DNA of 64,000 nucleotides from Gallionella sp. (GCA_003153155.1 PLWV01000022.1:44351-108350), one strand, 5' to 3'; numbered from the stretch's first letter, positions 28,371 through 39,127 are shown. The notes: generated from the sequence alone by a model not told the origin. A program made the numbers and translations.

Positions 28371-29117
28371 ATGACTACCCTGAAAATTGCTACCTACAAT
28401 ATCCACAAAGGCCTTTCCTATTTCAATCGTCGTGTGGTGTTGCACGAGTTGCGCGAGCGATTGCGCGAGCTGGATGCGGACATCGTGTTTTTACAGGAAG
28501 TGCAGGGCGAGCATACGCAGCATGGCGAGCGTTATCACAACTATCCGGAAGGGGCGCAGCACGAGTTCATCGCGGAAGAGATTTGGCCGCATTCGGTCTA
28601 TGGCAAGAATTCGGTGTATGAGGCGGGGCATCATGGCAACGCCATCCTCAGCCGTTTTCCGATCTTGCAATCCTTTAACACGGATGTTTCCGCGCATCGT
28701 TTTGAAAGTCGCGGACTGCTGCACTGCGAGATCGATCTGTCCGGGCAGCGTCGCGTGCATTGTCTGTGCGCGCATTTCGGTTTGTTCGCCAGAAGCCGCC
28801 GTGCACAAACCAGCGCGCTGATCGAATATGTGCGCAATGAGATCCCGCCTGATGCGCTGCTCATCATCGCGGGTGATTTCAATGATTGGCGCAATCAGTT
28901 AAGTAAAACTTTGGCCAGCGAGTTGGATATTCAAGATGTGTTCTATCTGCATCGCGGTAAACCGGCGCGCAGTTTCCCGTCCAGGCTGCCGCTGCTGCGG
29001 CTGGATCGCATTTACGTGCGCGGCTTCGACGTGCTCCACAGCAGCGTGCATACCGGGGGTGTCTGGCAACGCTTGTCGGACCATGCGGCGCTTTCCGCGC
29101 AACTGAACAGCATATGA
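28371..29117 (+). CDS. Endonuclease/exonuclease/phosphatase family protein
   Basis: A 248-residue protein of the EEP fold (DNase I-like). Conserved elements are TLKIATYNIHKGLS at the start, FLQEVQ with the metal-binding Glu, GNAILSRFPI, the catalytic IAGDFNDW and the terminal SDHAALSAQL with its His. The substrate could be a phospholipid head group, a nucleic acid or a phosphoester; sequence alone does not decide. It overlaps the next gene by four bases (ATGA). The pair matches the ybhP-clsB arrangement of E. coli, which suggests a membrane-lipid role. An ATG three codons earlier is possible. Confidence 0.88.
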   Translation: MTTLKIATYNIHKGLSYFNRRVVLHELRERLRELDADIVFLQEVQGEHTQHGERYHNYPEGAQHEFIAEEIWPHSVYGKNSVYEAGHHGNAILSRFPILQSFNTDVSAHRFESRGLLHCEIDLSGQRRVHCLCAHFGLFARSRRAQTSALIEYVRNEIPPDALLIIAGDFNDWRNQLSKTLASELDIQDVFYLHRGKPARSFPSRLPLLRLDRIYVRGFDVLHSSVHTGGVWQRLSDHAALSAQLNSI

Positions 29118-30292
29118 CCAGCGTTCATCAGGTGGCCAAAAACCAATTGATGCTGCTGCAAAACGGCGCGGCGTATTTTCCGCAATTGTGCGCGGATATC
29201 GATGCCGCACAGCATTCGATCTATCTGGAAACCTATATTTTCGCCGCAGACGAGACCGGCCGCATGGTTGCCGATGCATTGCGACGCGCCGCTGCGCGCG
29301 GGGTGGTGGTGCGCGTGTTGCTGGATGGTTACGGCTCGGCGGAGTTGCCGCAGCACTGGGTGGATGAGCTGAGCACGGTGGGGGTTGAGGTGCAATGGTT
29401 CCGGCGCGAAATCTCCCCGTTCACATTACGTCGTAGCCGGATGCGTCGCCTGCGCCGCTTGCATCGCAAGCTGGCGGTGATGGACGGTGAAGTGGCTTTT
29501 GTCGCGGGTATCAATATTATTAACGACGTGTCCGTGCAGGATGCTTTCAGATATCCCCGCCTCGATTACGCGGTGCGCGTGCAAGGTGTGGTGGCCGGTG
29601 AGATTCACGCGGCCATGCGGCGTTTGTGGGGTGTGGTGTCGTGGGCCAGTTTTCGCAGGCGCGGCAAGGAAATCGAGCGATTTGTTCTGGATCGGGCCAA
29701 GCAGGCGGTTGCGCCGGGCATCACTCTGGTATTGCGTGATAATTTGCGCCATCGGCATGATATTGAAGACGCTTACCGGATGGCTATTGATGGCGCGCAA
29801 CGCGAAATTATTATCGCCAACGCTTACTTTTTGCCCGGACGCGTTTTTCTCCTGGCACTGATACAAGCCGCGCAACGCGGTGTCCGTGTCGTGTTGCTGT
29901 TGCAAGGCAGGGTTGAATACCGCGTGCAGCATTATGCGACGCATGCACTCTATGATCAATTGCTGGCGGAGGGTGTCGAGATTTACGAGTATCAGCCCAG
30001 CTATCTGCACGCCAAAGTTGCCGTGGTTGACGGACAGTGGGCGACGGTGGGTTCCTCCAACATCGACCCGTTCAGTTTGCTGTTGGCACGCGAGGCAAAT
30101 CTGGTGGTGCAGGATGCCGGATTCGCCGGAGAGTTGCGCGCAAATTTGCTTGCCGCAATTGCCAAAGATGTGGTTCGTATCGGGGATGGATATGACGTGT
30201 CGCGCAACTGGATGGACCGGCTGGTCGCGCGTATCAGTTACGGGATCGTGCGCTTGTTGATCGGTCTGTTGGGCTATGACAAATCGATCTGA
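29114..30292 (+). CDS. clsB: Cardiolipin synthase B (phospholipase D superfamily)
   Basis: A 392-residue enzyme with two HKD motifs: HRKLAVMDGEVAFVAG near residue 117 and HAKVAVVDGQWATVGSSNID near residue 300. It has no N-terminal transmembrane pair, which separates ClsB from ClsA. ClsB-type enzymes join phosphatidyl groups onto phosphatidylglycerol, and ClsB of E. coli can also make phosphatidylglycerol. LLLQNGAAYFPQLCADIDAA near the N-terminus is typical of the family. Its translation is probably coupled to the EEP gene by the ATGA overlap. Confidence 0.9.
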   Translation: MTSVHQVAKNQLMLLQNGAAYFPQLCADIDAAQHSIYLETYIFAADETGRMVADALRRAAARGVVVRVLLDGYGSAELPQHWVDELSTVGVEVQWFRREISPFTLRRSRMRRLRRLHRKLAVMDGEVAFVAGINIINDVSVQDAFRYPRLDYAVRVQGVVAGEIHAAMRRLWGVVSWASFRRRGKEIERFVLDRAKQAVAPGITLVLRDNLRHRHDIEDAYRMAIDGAQREIIIANAYFLPGRVFLLALIQAAQRGVRVVLLLQGRVEYRVQHYATHALYDQLLAEGVEIYEYQPSYLHAKVAVVDGQWATVGSSNIDPFSLLLAREANLVVQDAGFAGELRANLLAAIAKDVVRIGDGYDVSRNWMDRLVARISYGIVRLLIGLLGYDKSI

Positions 30293-30439
30293 GCCGTTTA
30301 GAGGTTCCCTTTACTCTGTCCGCGCTCGCGAAGAGCCGGGCTGAATGACCACATGGATAACGGCATCTGCCTGTCTGCCTTATGTCTTATGTCAGCGCGC
30401 ACGGCTATAATCGACGCCTGATGTTTCTGTCCCCTGAAT

Positions 30440-32236
30440 ATGCGCCCTTCCCCGATTCAACCGTCAAATAGCGCCAACCGCGCCGATTGGCAGACCCTGC
30501 GTTCGCTGGTGCCTTATCTTCTGGAATTCAAGTGGCGGGTGATCGTCGCGATGAGTCTGCTGATTTTTTCCAAACTTGCCAATGTGTCCGTTCCGCTGGT
30601 GCTCAAGGAAATCATCGATGCGATGGATAAAACCAAGTCGGTGCTGGTTGTGCCGGTGTTCCTGGTCGTCGGCTACGGGGTGCTGCGATTGTTCAGCACG
30701 CTGTTCGGTGAATTGCGCGATGCGGTGTTTGCCAATGTGACACAGCGTGCCATCCGGCGGGTGGCTTTGCAGGTGTTCGAGCATCTGCACAGTCTGAGCT
30801 TGCGCTTTCATTTGGATAGGCAAACCGGCGGTGTGTCGCGGGACATCGAGCGCGGTACGCGCGGGATCGGTTTTCTGCTGAATTTTACGCTGTTCAACAT
30901 CTTGCCGACGCTGCTGGAAATCGGTTTGGTGGCGGCGATTCTGCTCAAAAAATACAACGTGTGGTTTGCCGTGATCACGTTCATCACGCTGGTGATCTAC
31001 ATCGCCTTTACCCTGTTCATCACCGAGTGGCGCATGGTGGTGCGGCGCACCATGAACGACCTGGATTCCAAGGCTAATACACGCGCCATCGACAGCCTGC
31101 TGAATTATGAAACGGTGAAATATTTCGGCAACGAGCAATACGAAGCGCACCGCTATGACCACCACATGGAACACTGGGAAACCGCTGCGGTACGCAATCA
31201 AACTTCGCTGGCGCTGCTCAATTCCGTGCAGAGCGTCATCATCGCCATCGGTATCACCGCGCTGATGCTGCTCGCCGCTGATCAGGTGGTCAAGGGCAAG
31301 ATGACGGTGGGGGATTTGGTGCTGGTCAATGTGTTCATGATTCAGCTCTACATGCCGCTGCATTTTCTCGGGTTCGTGTATCGCGAAATTCGCCACGCCC
31401 TGGCCGACATGGAAAAAATGTTCAGCCTGCTGCATGAGGATCGTGAAATCGCAGACTCGCCCAATGCGGCAGTCTTGCAAGTGGGCAGCGCAGCAGTGCA
31501 TTTTGAGCAAGTCAGTTTTGCTTATGCGCCGGATCGGCAGATTTTATTTGACGTGAGTTTTGCCATTCCGGCCGGACATACGGTGGCTGTGGTGGGGGCG
31601 AGCGGGGCCGGCAAGTCCACGCTGTCGCGCCTGCTGTTCCGTTTCTATGATGTGCAGCAGGGACGCATTCTCATCAACGGTCAGGATATCCGTGAGGTGA
31701 CGCAAAGCAGTCTGCGCGCGGCGATAGGCATCGTGCCGCAAGACACCGTGCTGTTTAACGATACGATTTACTACAACATCGCGTATGGTCGTCCGGAGGC
31801 GACGCGTGAAGAAATTATTGCTGCCGCGCAGTCGGCGCATATTCACGATTTCATCGAGTCATTGCCGCAAGGTTATGACAGCATGGTGGGTGAGCGCGGC
31901 TTAAAACTGTCCGGCGGTGAGAAGCAGCGCGTGGCAATTGCGCGCGCGATTCTGAAGAATCCGGCGATATTGATTTTCGATGAAGCGACTTCCGCGCTCG
32001 ATTCAAAATCGGAGAAAGCGATCCAGGCGGAGTTGCGCGCGATTGCGCAAAATCGCACCACGCTGGTGATCGCGCACCGCTTGTCCACCGTAGTGGATGC
32101 CGATCAGATTCTGGTGATGGATAAGGGAAAAATAGTCGAGCGCGGCACGCATCGCGAATTGCTCGGGCAGAACCGGCTTTATGCGCAAATGTGGAATCTT
32201 CAGAAACAAGAAGAGCATGCGCAGCCTGCTTATTGA
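30440..32236 (+). CDS. ATM1/HMT1-type ABC exporter (half transporter)
   Basis: A 598-residue exporter with six membrane helices (about residues 30-310) fused to an ATPase domain. Walker A GASGAGKST, the signature LSGGEKQRVAIAR, Walker B ILIFDEATSALD and the switch His in IAHRLSTV are present. NYETVKYFGNEQYE in the membrane domain is characteristic of ATM1/HMT1 relatives, which export glutathione-linked metals or sulfur species. It probably works as a homodimer. A TATAAT at 30406-30411 precedes it. The substrate cannot be told from context, because neighbouring genes are unrelated. Confidence 0.92.
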   Translation: MRPSPIQPSNSANRADWQTLRSLVPYLLEFKWRVIVAMSLLIFSKLANVSVPLVLKEIIDAMDKTKSVLVVPVFLVVGYGVLRLFSTLFGELRDAVFANVTQRAIRRVALQVFEHLHSLSLRFHLDRQTGGVSRDIERGTRGIGFLLNFTLFNILPTLLEIGLVAAILLKKYNVWFAVITFITLVIYIAFTLFITEWRMVVRRTMNDLDSKANTRAIDSLLNYETVKYFGNEQYEAHRYDHHMEHWETAAVRNQTSLALLNSVQSVIIAIGITALMLLAADQVVKGKMTVGDLVLVNVFMIQLYMPLHFLGFVYREIRHALADMEKMFSLLHEDREIADSPNAAVLQVGSAAVHFEQVSFAYAPDRQILFDVSFAIPAGHTVAVVGASGAGKSTLSRLLFRFYDVQQGRILINGQDIREVTQSSLRAAIGIVPQDTVLFNDTIYYNIAYGRPEATREEIIAAAQSAHIHDFIESLPQGYDSMVGERGLKLSGGEKQRVAIARAILKNPAILIFDEATSALDSKSEKAIQAELRAIAQNRTTLVIAHRLSTVVDADQILVMDKGKIVERGTHRELLGQNRLYAQMWNLQKQEEHAQPAY

Positions 32237-32293
32237 TTTATATTGAATTTGGGGTATGCTTAGTCTGTTTAGTGTTGTGGCGGGAGAATAACA

Positions 32294-33193
32294 ATGAAAA
32301 AAAGACTATGGATGTTTGTGTTGCTTGCCCAAGCATTGGCAGCGCATGCCGCTCACGCTGAAACCGATCGCAGCCATCTCAGGCTGGATAATGCGCTGTC
32401 GACTCTAAAGTTGCATAAGGTTTCGTCACTCAAAGTGATTTCCCATATCGCGCTGATTTTTGATGAACAGACTCAGCTTCCGCTGTACAACAAAAATGCC
32501 AAAACGGTTGTGCCGATCGCCTCCATTACCAAGCTGATGACCGCGATGGTGGTGCTTGATGCGCGGTTGCCTATGGACGAGGCAGTGAGCGTTGCGGAGG
32601 ACGATCCGAATACGATCAAAAGGGCGCGCTCAAGGTTGCGCATCGGCATGACGTTTACCCGCAGTGAAATGCTCAAGCTGGCATTGATGGCTTCGGAGAA
32701 CCGTGCAGCATTAGCCTTGGCGAGAAGTTATCCGGGGGGAACAGTGGTGCTGGTGGCAGCGATGAATGCCAAGGCGCGCGTGCTGGGTATGCAGAACACC
32801 CGGTTTTTCGATCCGACCGGATTGGATAGCGACAACGTTTCCACTGCACAGGATCTGGTCAAAATGGTTGCTGCGGCACGCCACTACGCTTTGATCCATC
32901 AATACACCACCACAGCAACTCATTCGGTGGATAATTTGGGCGGTCGCGCAATGCGCTTTAGCAATACCAATCCCTTGGTCAGGAATGCCTCGTGGGATAT
33001 CGGCCTGAGCAAGACTGGATTTATTAATGAAGCCGGGCGTTGCTTAGTGATGCAAGCAACGATCAATCATCGTCCGGTCATAATCGTGCTGCTTGATTCG
33101 TGGGGTAAACGCACTCGGGTCGGCGATGCCAACCGCATCAAAAAGTGGATGGAAAGTGCCAACACACCCAGTCGTGCCGCACGGCGCGGTTAA
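32294..33193 (+). CDS. pbpG: D-alanyl-D-alanine endopeptidase (PBP7/8 family)
   Basis: A 299-residue periplasmic serine peptidase with a signal peptide (residues 1-22, AAHAAHA). The three penicillin-binding motifs are present: SITK (SxxK, nucleophile Ser), SEN (SxN) and KTG in LSKTGFINEAG. The region GMQNTRFFDPTGLDSDNVST is typical of PbpG. It trims peptide cross-links in peptidoglycan. There is no C-terminal amphipathic anchor, which fits PBP7 rather than the DacA/DacC carboxypeptidases. The start has GGGAG eleven bases upstream. Confidence 0.9.
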   Translation: MKKRLWMFVLLAQALAAHAAHAETDRSHLRLDNALSTLKLHKVSSLKVISHIALIFDEQTQLPLYNKNAKTVVPIASITKLMTAMVVLDARLPMDEAVSVAEDDPNTIKRARSRLRIGMTFTRSEMLKLALMASENRAALALARSYPGGTVVLVAAMNAKARVLGMQNTRFFDPTGLDSDNVSTAQDLVKMVAAARHYALIHQYTTTATHSVDNLGGRAMRFSNTNPLVRNASWDIGLSKTGFINEAGRCLVMQATINHRPVIIVLLDSWGKRTRVGDANRIKKWMESANTPSRAARRG

Positions 33194-33250
33194 TTTTTAT
33201 GTTGATTATTCGGGGGGCGCAAGCCCCTCAAGTTTTTATTAGGTTTGGAA

Positions 33251-33880
33251 ATGGGCGAATCACTATTACTAATCACCCTCATCACCTTGGTGGTTCTGAC
33301 GATACGCCGGGCGAGGCCTGTGATATTGGAGAACCCGGTCATTATCCAGCGTCCCGGGCAATACCACATCACCCTCGCGCCGCAACTCAACCGTGCGCAA
33401 ACCTTCATCGAACAAATCGCCAAGCAGTTTACCCAATTGCATCCGCCTAACGGGCATGGCAGTAATGCCACACCTGATAATGAAACCCGCCATGCGCGTT
33501 TCCCTCTCCCCAACCCTCTCCCGCAAGCTGGCGAGGGGGCAAACGAATCGCTACGCGAGGTTTTCGTTAAAGGTGATCTTCCCACTCAGTATTTTGAAGT
33601 GCGCGATCCCAAGGTGTTTTCTCAGGGCGAGAGTTCTTACTTATTGGCGATCGCATTGCGCGGCGGGGTATTGTATTTTCAGGCGGTCAATCCCAAGCCT
33701 TTGCTGCGCGATGCAGACAGTCACTACAAAACCTTGCGCGAATTTTCTGAGTCAGTGCTGCAGCATCATCCACTTTCAGAACCAGCGGATGATCTGGGAG
33801 CGGAGAAGCTACGCGCCGCAGTCGACACGATTGCGGGGCAGTTGAAGATAGCCGTGAAAGTATTGCAAACAGCCGACTGA
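33251..33880 (+). CDS. Membrane-anchored conserved protein of unknown function, with a repeat-derived segment
   Basis: A 209-residue protein with one N-terminal membrane helix (MGESLLLITLITLVVLTI) and a soluble part that is not recognised. Residues of about 82-99 (FPLPNPLPQAGEGANE) come from DNA at 33497-33545, a widespread dispersed repeat with the form CCCTCTCCCCAACCCTCTCC and an opposing arm. That repeat is read in frame between two ordinary-looking parts of the protein. The ATG at 33251 is chosen over an earlier TTG. The gene follows pbpG on the same strand after 57 bases. The short stretch 33881-34084 shows no gene. Confidence 0.65.
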   Translation: MGESLLLITLITLVVLTIRRARPVILENPVIIQRPGQYHITLAPQLNRAQTFIEQIAKQFTQLHPPNGHGSNATPDNETRHARFPLPNPLPQAGEGANESLREVFVKGDLPTQYFEVRDPKVFSQGESSYLLAIALRGGVLYFQAVNPKPLLRDADSHYKTLREFSESVLQHHPLSEPADDLGAEKLRAAVDTIAGQLKIAVKVLQTAD

Positions 33881-34084
33881 TGAGGGCTGCAATAGATTCT
33901 GGCATCCAGAATTTACCGTCGATGGCAATCTGGGCGTGAACGCAATGACTGCTTTGTGCTGCCAAAAGCAGACGTTCAGCATTCGTGTTGTGGTTGGCTC
34001 GCCAAGCCAGACCAATCTGGGCACCACTTGCTGGTGAGAGTGCCACTCACCTGAGGTTAGCGGCCGCCGTTAGCAATAACGGTT

Positions 34085-35035
34085 CTACTTGCGGTACTCG
34101 GCGAAGAAGCTGTCATCGATGTCATAAGTTGTCACTGGGCGCAATCCAAGGTCGAGTTTGGCAAAGAGCTCAATCAGCTTCTCTCCATCAACCAATTCGA
34201 TTGGAGATGCCCCATCTCGGGAGGACTCACGCCGTGCTTCTGAGGTGAACGATCCTGTAGTTAGGATCAAGCCCTTATCTGCACGTCCCTGCATGGCTCC
34301 CCTAAAGTCGCGCACTTGACCTGGTGTGACCGATCCTACATATCGCTTGCACTGAAACAGGACACGAAAACTCACGAATGCATTCAGCGACAATACGCCA
34401 TGACCATTGATGCCACCGTCGCCGCTCTTCTCGGTCACAACCACCTGCTCGAATCCCGCTTCGCGAAGGAGTCGTTGACAGAGACGTTCGAAGCCAGCCG
34501 GTGGGAGTTCATGCAATATCTCCAGAAGCCGAGACCGATAGTCACTGTCCTCATGCTTTGGGGCCAATTCTTCAGATGAAACGGTCGCGCTAGTTTCTGG
34601 TCGTGCGGGTTCGAGAGCGGGGACTGGCCTCGTGTTGGTTTCCTGCCCCTCCCGAACTGACGTCTGGCTAGCCACCTTTGGGTTCCTCGAGCGCTCTTGT
34701 GGGTTCCTCGAGCGCTCTTGAACTTCGTCAACAAGCGCTTTGATGGCAGCTTCGTCGAGCTGTCCAATTTTGGTTCCATTTTCTGTGAGCTTCCACACAT
34801 CATGGCAGGAACGATCGATGAAACCTGCTTCAGCGAGATAGAACCATGCCCAATGAACCTGATTGGTAAAGCGCTGCCCACCTGTCAGATTGATTTGATC
34901 CAGCACTTCGTCGGCGACGCGTTCATTGCGCCCGACTAGCTCTACGACTTCGCGAGGGCGCGCTGATCCACCAAGCTCACTCAGAGCTTTGAGTACAGGA
35001 TTGATCCATCGGGCGAATTCAGAGCCAAGCATCAT
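34085..35035 (-). CDS. Mrr-like restriction endonuclease
   Basis: A 316-residue protein with an N-terminal winged-helix Mrr_N domain (residues 5-95, VLKALSELGGSARPREVVELV) and a C-terminal Mrr catalytic domain (about 175-300). The PD-(D/E)xK pattern is visible: Glu in FERLCQRLLREAGF, Asp in SGDGGING and the QxK pair in FQCKRYVGS. Related enzymes cut methylated foreign DNA (type IV restriction). No methyltransferase lies nearby, which fits a type IV enzyme. The linker holds a perfect tandem 21-bp duplication at 34681-34721, giving QERSRNP twice. A second ATG one codon in has better ribosome-site spacing. Confidence 0.87.
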   Translation of the reverse strand: MMLGSEFARWINPVLKALSELGGSARPREVVELVGRNERVADEVLDQINLTGGQRFTNQVHWAWFYLAEAGFIDRSCHDVWKLTENGTKIGQLDEAAIKALVDEVQERSRNPQERSRNPKVASQTSVREGQETNTRPVPALEPARPETSATVSSEELAPKHEDSDYRSRLLEILHELPPAGFERLCQRLLREAGFEQVVVTEKSGDGGINGHGVLSLNAFVSFRVLFQCKRYVGSVTPGQVRDFRGAMQGRADKGLILTTGSFTSEARRESSRDGASPIELVDGEKLIELFAKLDLGLRPVTTYDIDDSFFAEYRK

Positions 35036-35459
35036 CGATTCCTACTGAAGTTTGCCCCCGTTCATGTATCACGGGGGGCTATAAATACTTTGGGATGATT
35101 ATAGACACAATTCGCCATCGGCATTGTGGCTAAAAATATCTAGGCATCCTGAATGATCTGTTCTCTGGTTCGAGTCCAGATCGGCGAGCCAACCACAACT
35201 CGAAAGCTGAACGTCCACTGTTGGCAAAAGTGAACGTCCGCAACGGGTCGGCTGCTGCCGGTCGCGGAAGTCAGCTCTGTGCGTGAAGCAGTCGTTCGGC
35301 AAAGCGGGGAATTGGACCCGAAGAGATTGAAGATTCATGAAGAGCGCGTATTCGTCCTGAAGAGCCGATACCGCCAGGAGCGCGGTTCAAGGGATATTTA
35401 AAGACAATGCTGCTTAGGAAATCCACTTGACTCGAACTAGTGCCGCTGCTGGTTGCCGT
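35036..35459. other. Spacer with a tRNA-like 3' end
   Basis: 35164-35191 reads as the 3' part of a tRNA. A T-arm of 5 bp and 7 nt (TCTGG, TTCGAGT, CCAGA) is followed by acceptor strand TCGGCGA, discriminator G and CCA. A TCGCC that could pair partly lies 52 bases upstream, but no D-arm or anticodon arm folds, so this is not a working tRNA. It lies next to the Mrr-like gene and could be an old integration-site remnant. Nothing else recognisable lies in this stretch. Confidence 0.5.
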
Positions 35460-35891
35460 TCAGGAGGTGATGTAGCGCTCCATCTGCTCGATCATGAAGC
35501 TTTGTTCGGAGATCTTCGCCTTGACCAGGTCGCCGATCGAGACGATGCCGAGGATGTTCTGCTGTTCGTCGAGTACCGGCAGGTGGCGAAAATAGCGCTC
35601 AGTCATCAGCGCAAGGCACTGCGAAATCTCCATATCCGTCGTCACGAAACGCACCTTCTTGGTCATCACCTCGCGCACCAAGATCTCCCGCGGGTTGCGG
35701 CCGAGCGACGAGACCTTATGCAGGCAGTCGCGTTCGGTGAAGATACCGGTCAGTTTGTTGCCATCGACGACCATGACAGCTCCGATGTCGCGTTCACGCA
35801 TCAACTCCATAGCGCTCTGGACCGTATCGCCGGGTGCCACGGTGGTGAGCGGTTTCGTCTTCTCGGCCAGTATTTGTTTGATCGTTTTCAT
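35460..35891 (-). CDS. Two-CBS-domain protein
   Basis: A 143-residue protein made of a tandem pair of CBS motifs (about 8-60 and 75-128). DTVQSAMELMRERDIGAVMV and FTERDCLHKV form the first; CLALMTERYFRHLPVLD and GIVSIGDLVKA form the second. Such Bateman modules bind adenosyl ligands and act as energy sensors, usually regulating another protein. Standing alone, its partner is unknown. ATG 35891 is chosen because GGAGG lies five bases upstream. It is a single-gene unit with no close neighbour on its strand. Confidence 0.9.
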   Translation of the reverse strand: MKTIKQILAEKTKPLTTVAPGDTVQSAMELMRERDIGAVMVVDGNKLTGIFTERDCLHKVSSLGRNPREILVREVMTKKVRFVTTDMEISQCLALMTERYFRHLPVLDEQQNILGIVSIGDLVKAKISEQSFMIEQMERYITS

Positions 35892-36804
35892 GTTTTCCTC
35901 CACACAGGGTCTTGCTGATCGGTGACTTGGTATTAAGCTTCATTGGCGTAACTCATTTTACCAATGGGGTAAACGTGCTCGGCCCGATAAATGCGGTCTG
36001 GTTTATCAAGCCGACACAATACGGTTCTTGCCGGCGCACCTGATCAGATCCATCCCGAAGGATAGGAAAGTCAACCGCACCACCCGAAGTATCCTCGAAC
36101 ACTGAAACCCCAGTCAACTGCCCATTTTCATCGCCGAGTCCCCGAAGGAGTCCGTATTGTATTCCACCTCTCCCATACGCGTACGGCAAAAGTTTGTCGA
36201 GTCAACGTCGAAAAACCAGGTGCTCGTTGAGCCCAACGGACAAGCGTACCCAAGGCGAGAGGGGAAGTTGCTCGTCACCAGACGATGCGCTGATCGAACT
36301 TGAATCCTGGGGGTAGGCTGGGCTTGCGGGGCAAATTCGCGCTACCTGGCATCCATGGATCTCTCCCAGAGCGGTGGGCGTTGGGCCACGGGCCGGCATC
36401 AGACGCGGCGGCGATGTCGCCTCGCCCAGATGCGCAAGAACGTCCTCTTCAGGGCAAATCGAATGACCGCAACGTCGAAAAGAGTCATTCCCTATTTTTG
36501 CGCGAAAGACAAAACTAAAATATATAGAATCGCCCTACAGCAATACCAGATGGTTGTTCCGCCGCAACCTGGTTCCGTTGCTTCACAACTGGGGGTTGTG
36601 GCTACGGCCACCGCTGCGCGGTTTAACTTGCTGCGCAAGTTAGCCAACGCCGCAACTTAGTCTTGTTGTTCTACAACGGGGAGTTGTGGCTTCGGCCGCT
36701 GCTTTGCAGCTTAACGTTCGCGATGCTCACACAACACGCCGCCACGCGGCTTGTTGCGGCGAAGACTAACATTCAGGTTACGTCGAAGCCAATAGCCTAT
36801 GCCG
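35892..36804. other. Long spacer with short GC-rich repeats
   Basis: No convincing gene is seen in about 900 bases. From 36541 to 36720 there are imperfect repeats of the form GCCGCAACCTGGTTCCGTTG followed by CTTCACAAC and of GTTGTGGCTWCGGCCRC. These are related to the hairpin that ends proB. The earlier part (35950-36520) has open frames on both strands without recognisable motifs. Confidence 0.55.
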
Positions 36805-36841
36805 CAATCTGGTTTTGTTGCTTTACAACAAAACCAGATTG
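36805..36841 (-). terminator. 16-bp perfect hairpin spanning the proB stop codon
   Basis: CAATCTGGTTTTGTTG pairs with CAACAAAACCAGATTG around a 5-base loop. On the minus strand, the left arm encodes the last residues of ProB (NLVLL) and the stop codon TAA lies in the loop. No U-run follows, so it may act as an mRNA end-stabilising structure or weak terminator rather than a classical one. Confidence 0.5.
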
Positions 36842-37953
36842 TCACGGTGAATGATTTCGGTATCGCCGCCATATCCGAGCAGGGATTCGATTTCCTGGCT
36901 GGCATGATTCGCGATGCGGCGCGCTTCTTTGGCGTTGTAGTTGGTCAGGCCGCGCGCGATGTCTTGCCCGTTTTCGCTCACGCACGCGACCACCGCCCCG
37001 CGTTCAAACTCTCCAGACACACTCTTGACACCTATCGGCAGCAAGCTCTTGCCATCAGAGCGCAATGCCTTGATCGCGCCGGCATCCAGCACCAGCTTGC
37101 CGGCAACTTGCAAATGATCGGCCAGCCATTGTTTGCGCGCCGCCAGGGTGAGGGTGGGGGCAGTGAGCAGTGTGCCGAGGGATTCACCTTGCAGCAGGCG
37201 CAACAGCACATCGCGTTCATGTCCTGAAGCGATGACGGTATGCGCGCCGCTGCGCGCCGCACGTTTTGCGGCAAGTATCTTGGTAAGCATACCGCCGCGC
37301 CCGATGTGGCTACCCGCGCTGCCCGCCATGCTTTCCAGTTGCGCATCGCCAGCCAGCGCTTCACTGACCAGCGTGGCACTTGGGTCTTTGCGCGGATCAG
37401 CGGTGTAGAGGCCGCTCTGGTCGGTGAGTATGATCAGCACGTCCGCATCGATCAGGTTGGTGACCAGTGCGCCCAGCGTGTCGTTATCGCCGAATTTGAT
37501 TTCGTCGGTGACGACGGTATCGTTCTCGTTGATGATGGGGATGACACGCAGTGAGAGCAACGTGGTCAGTGTGGCGCGTGCGTTCAGATAACGCTCGCGA
37601 TCAGCCAGATCGGCGTGGGTGAGCAACACCTGCGCGGCATGTAAATCGTGTTGGCGGAAGCAGCTTTCGTAAGCTTGCACCAAACCCATTTGACCGACCG
37701 CCGCAGCGGCCTGCAAATTGTGTATTGAAACAGGACGAGTGCTCCAGCCGAGGCGTTGCATGCCTTCTGCAATCGCGCCGGAAGATACCAGCACCATCTC
37801 ATGACCGCTGGCGTTGAGCGCGGCGATCTGGCGCGCCCAATTGCCCAGCGCGTTGAGGTCCAGTCCCGCACCTTGATTCGTCACCAGGCTGCTGCCTACT
37901 TTGACGACGATGCGCTTGCATTGGGTCAATACAGTTTTCATGTGTGAAGCCAT
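36823..37953 (-). CDS. proB: Glutamate 5-kinase
   Basis: A 376-residue kinase that phosphorylates glutamate in the first step of proline synthesis. The amino-acid kinase domain shows [15 protein letters not shown] (residues 14-28), [11 protein letters not shown], and the later [12 protein letters not shown] and [11 protein letters not shown]-terminal PUA domain (about 280-370) follows, as in the E. coli enzyme. The start is either ATG 37953 or ATG 37941; neither has a clear ribosome site. It lies 43 bases after obgE on the same strand, a common betaproteobacterial pairing. The last codons fall within a perfect hairpin. Confidence 0.96.
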   Translation of the reverse strand: MASHMKTVLTQCKRIVVKVGSSLVTNQGAGLDLNALGNWARQIAALNASGHEMVLVSSGAIAEGMQRLGWSTRPVSIHNLQAAAAVGQMGLVQAYESCFRQHDLHAAQVLLTHADLADRERYLNARATLTTLLSLRVIPIINENDTVVTDEIKFGDNDTLGALVTNLIDADVLIILTDQSGLYTADPRKDPSATLVSEALAGDAQLESMAGSAGSHIGRGGMLTKILAAKRAARSGAHTVIASGHERDVLLRLLQGESLGTLLTAPTLTLAARKQWLADHLQVAGKLVLDAGAIKALRSDGKSLLPIGVKSVSGEFERGAVVACVSENGQDIARGLTNYNAKEARRIANHASQEIESLLGYGGDTEIIHRDNLVLL

Positions 37954-37996
37954 TTCAAATTTTCATTCAAAACAAAATTTCACGCTGCTTCAGAAA

Positions 37997-39106
<1,110 letters not shown>

Positions 39107-39127
39107 GGTTTGTTCCATCAAGTGCTG

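Noticed and set aside
34681..34721. 21-bp duplication in the Mrr-like gene as a regulatory repeat
   Set aside because: It only adds seven residues to a disordered linker and is best seen as a simple slippage event.
35112..35191. A complete tRNA gene of 80 bases
   Set aside because: Only the T-arm and acceptor 3' end fold. The 5' acceptor pairs over five bases at most, and no D-arm or anticodon arm exists.
35953..36189. Minus-strand open frame near the CBS gene as a GGDEF-domain remnant
   Set aside because: A short GKNRIVSA-like piece in one frame recalls the end of GGDEF domains, but nothing else of the domain can be found.
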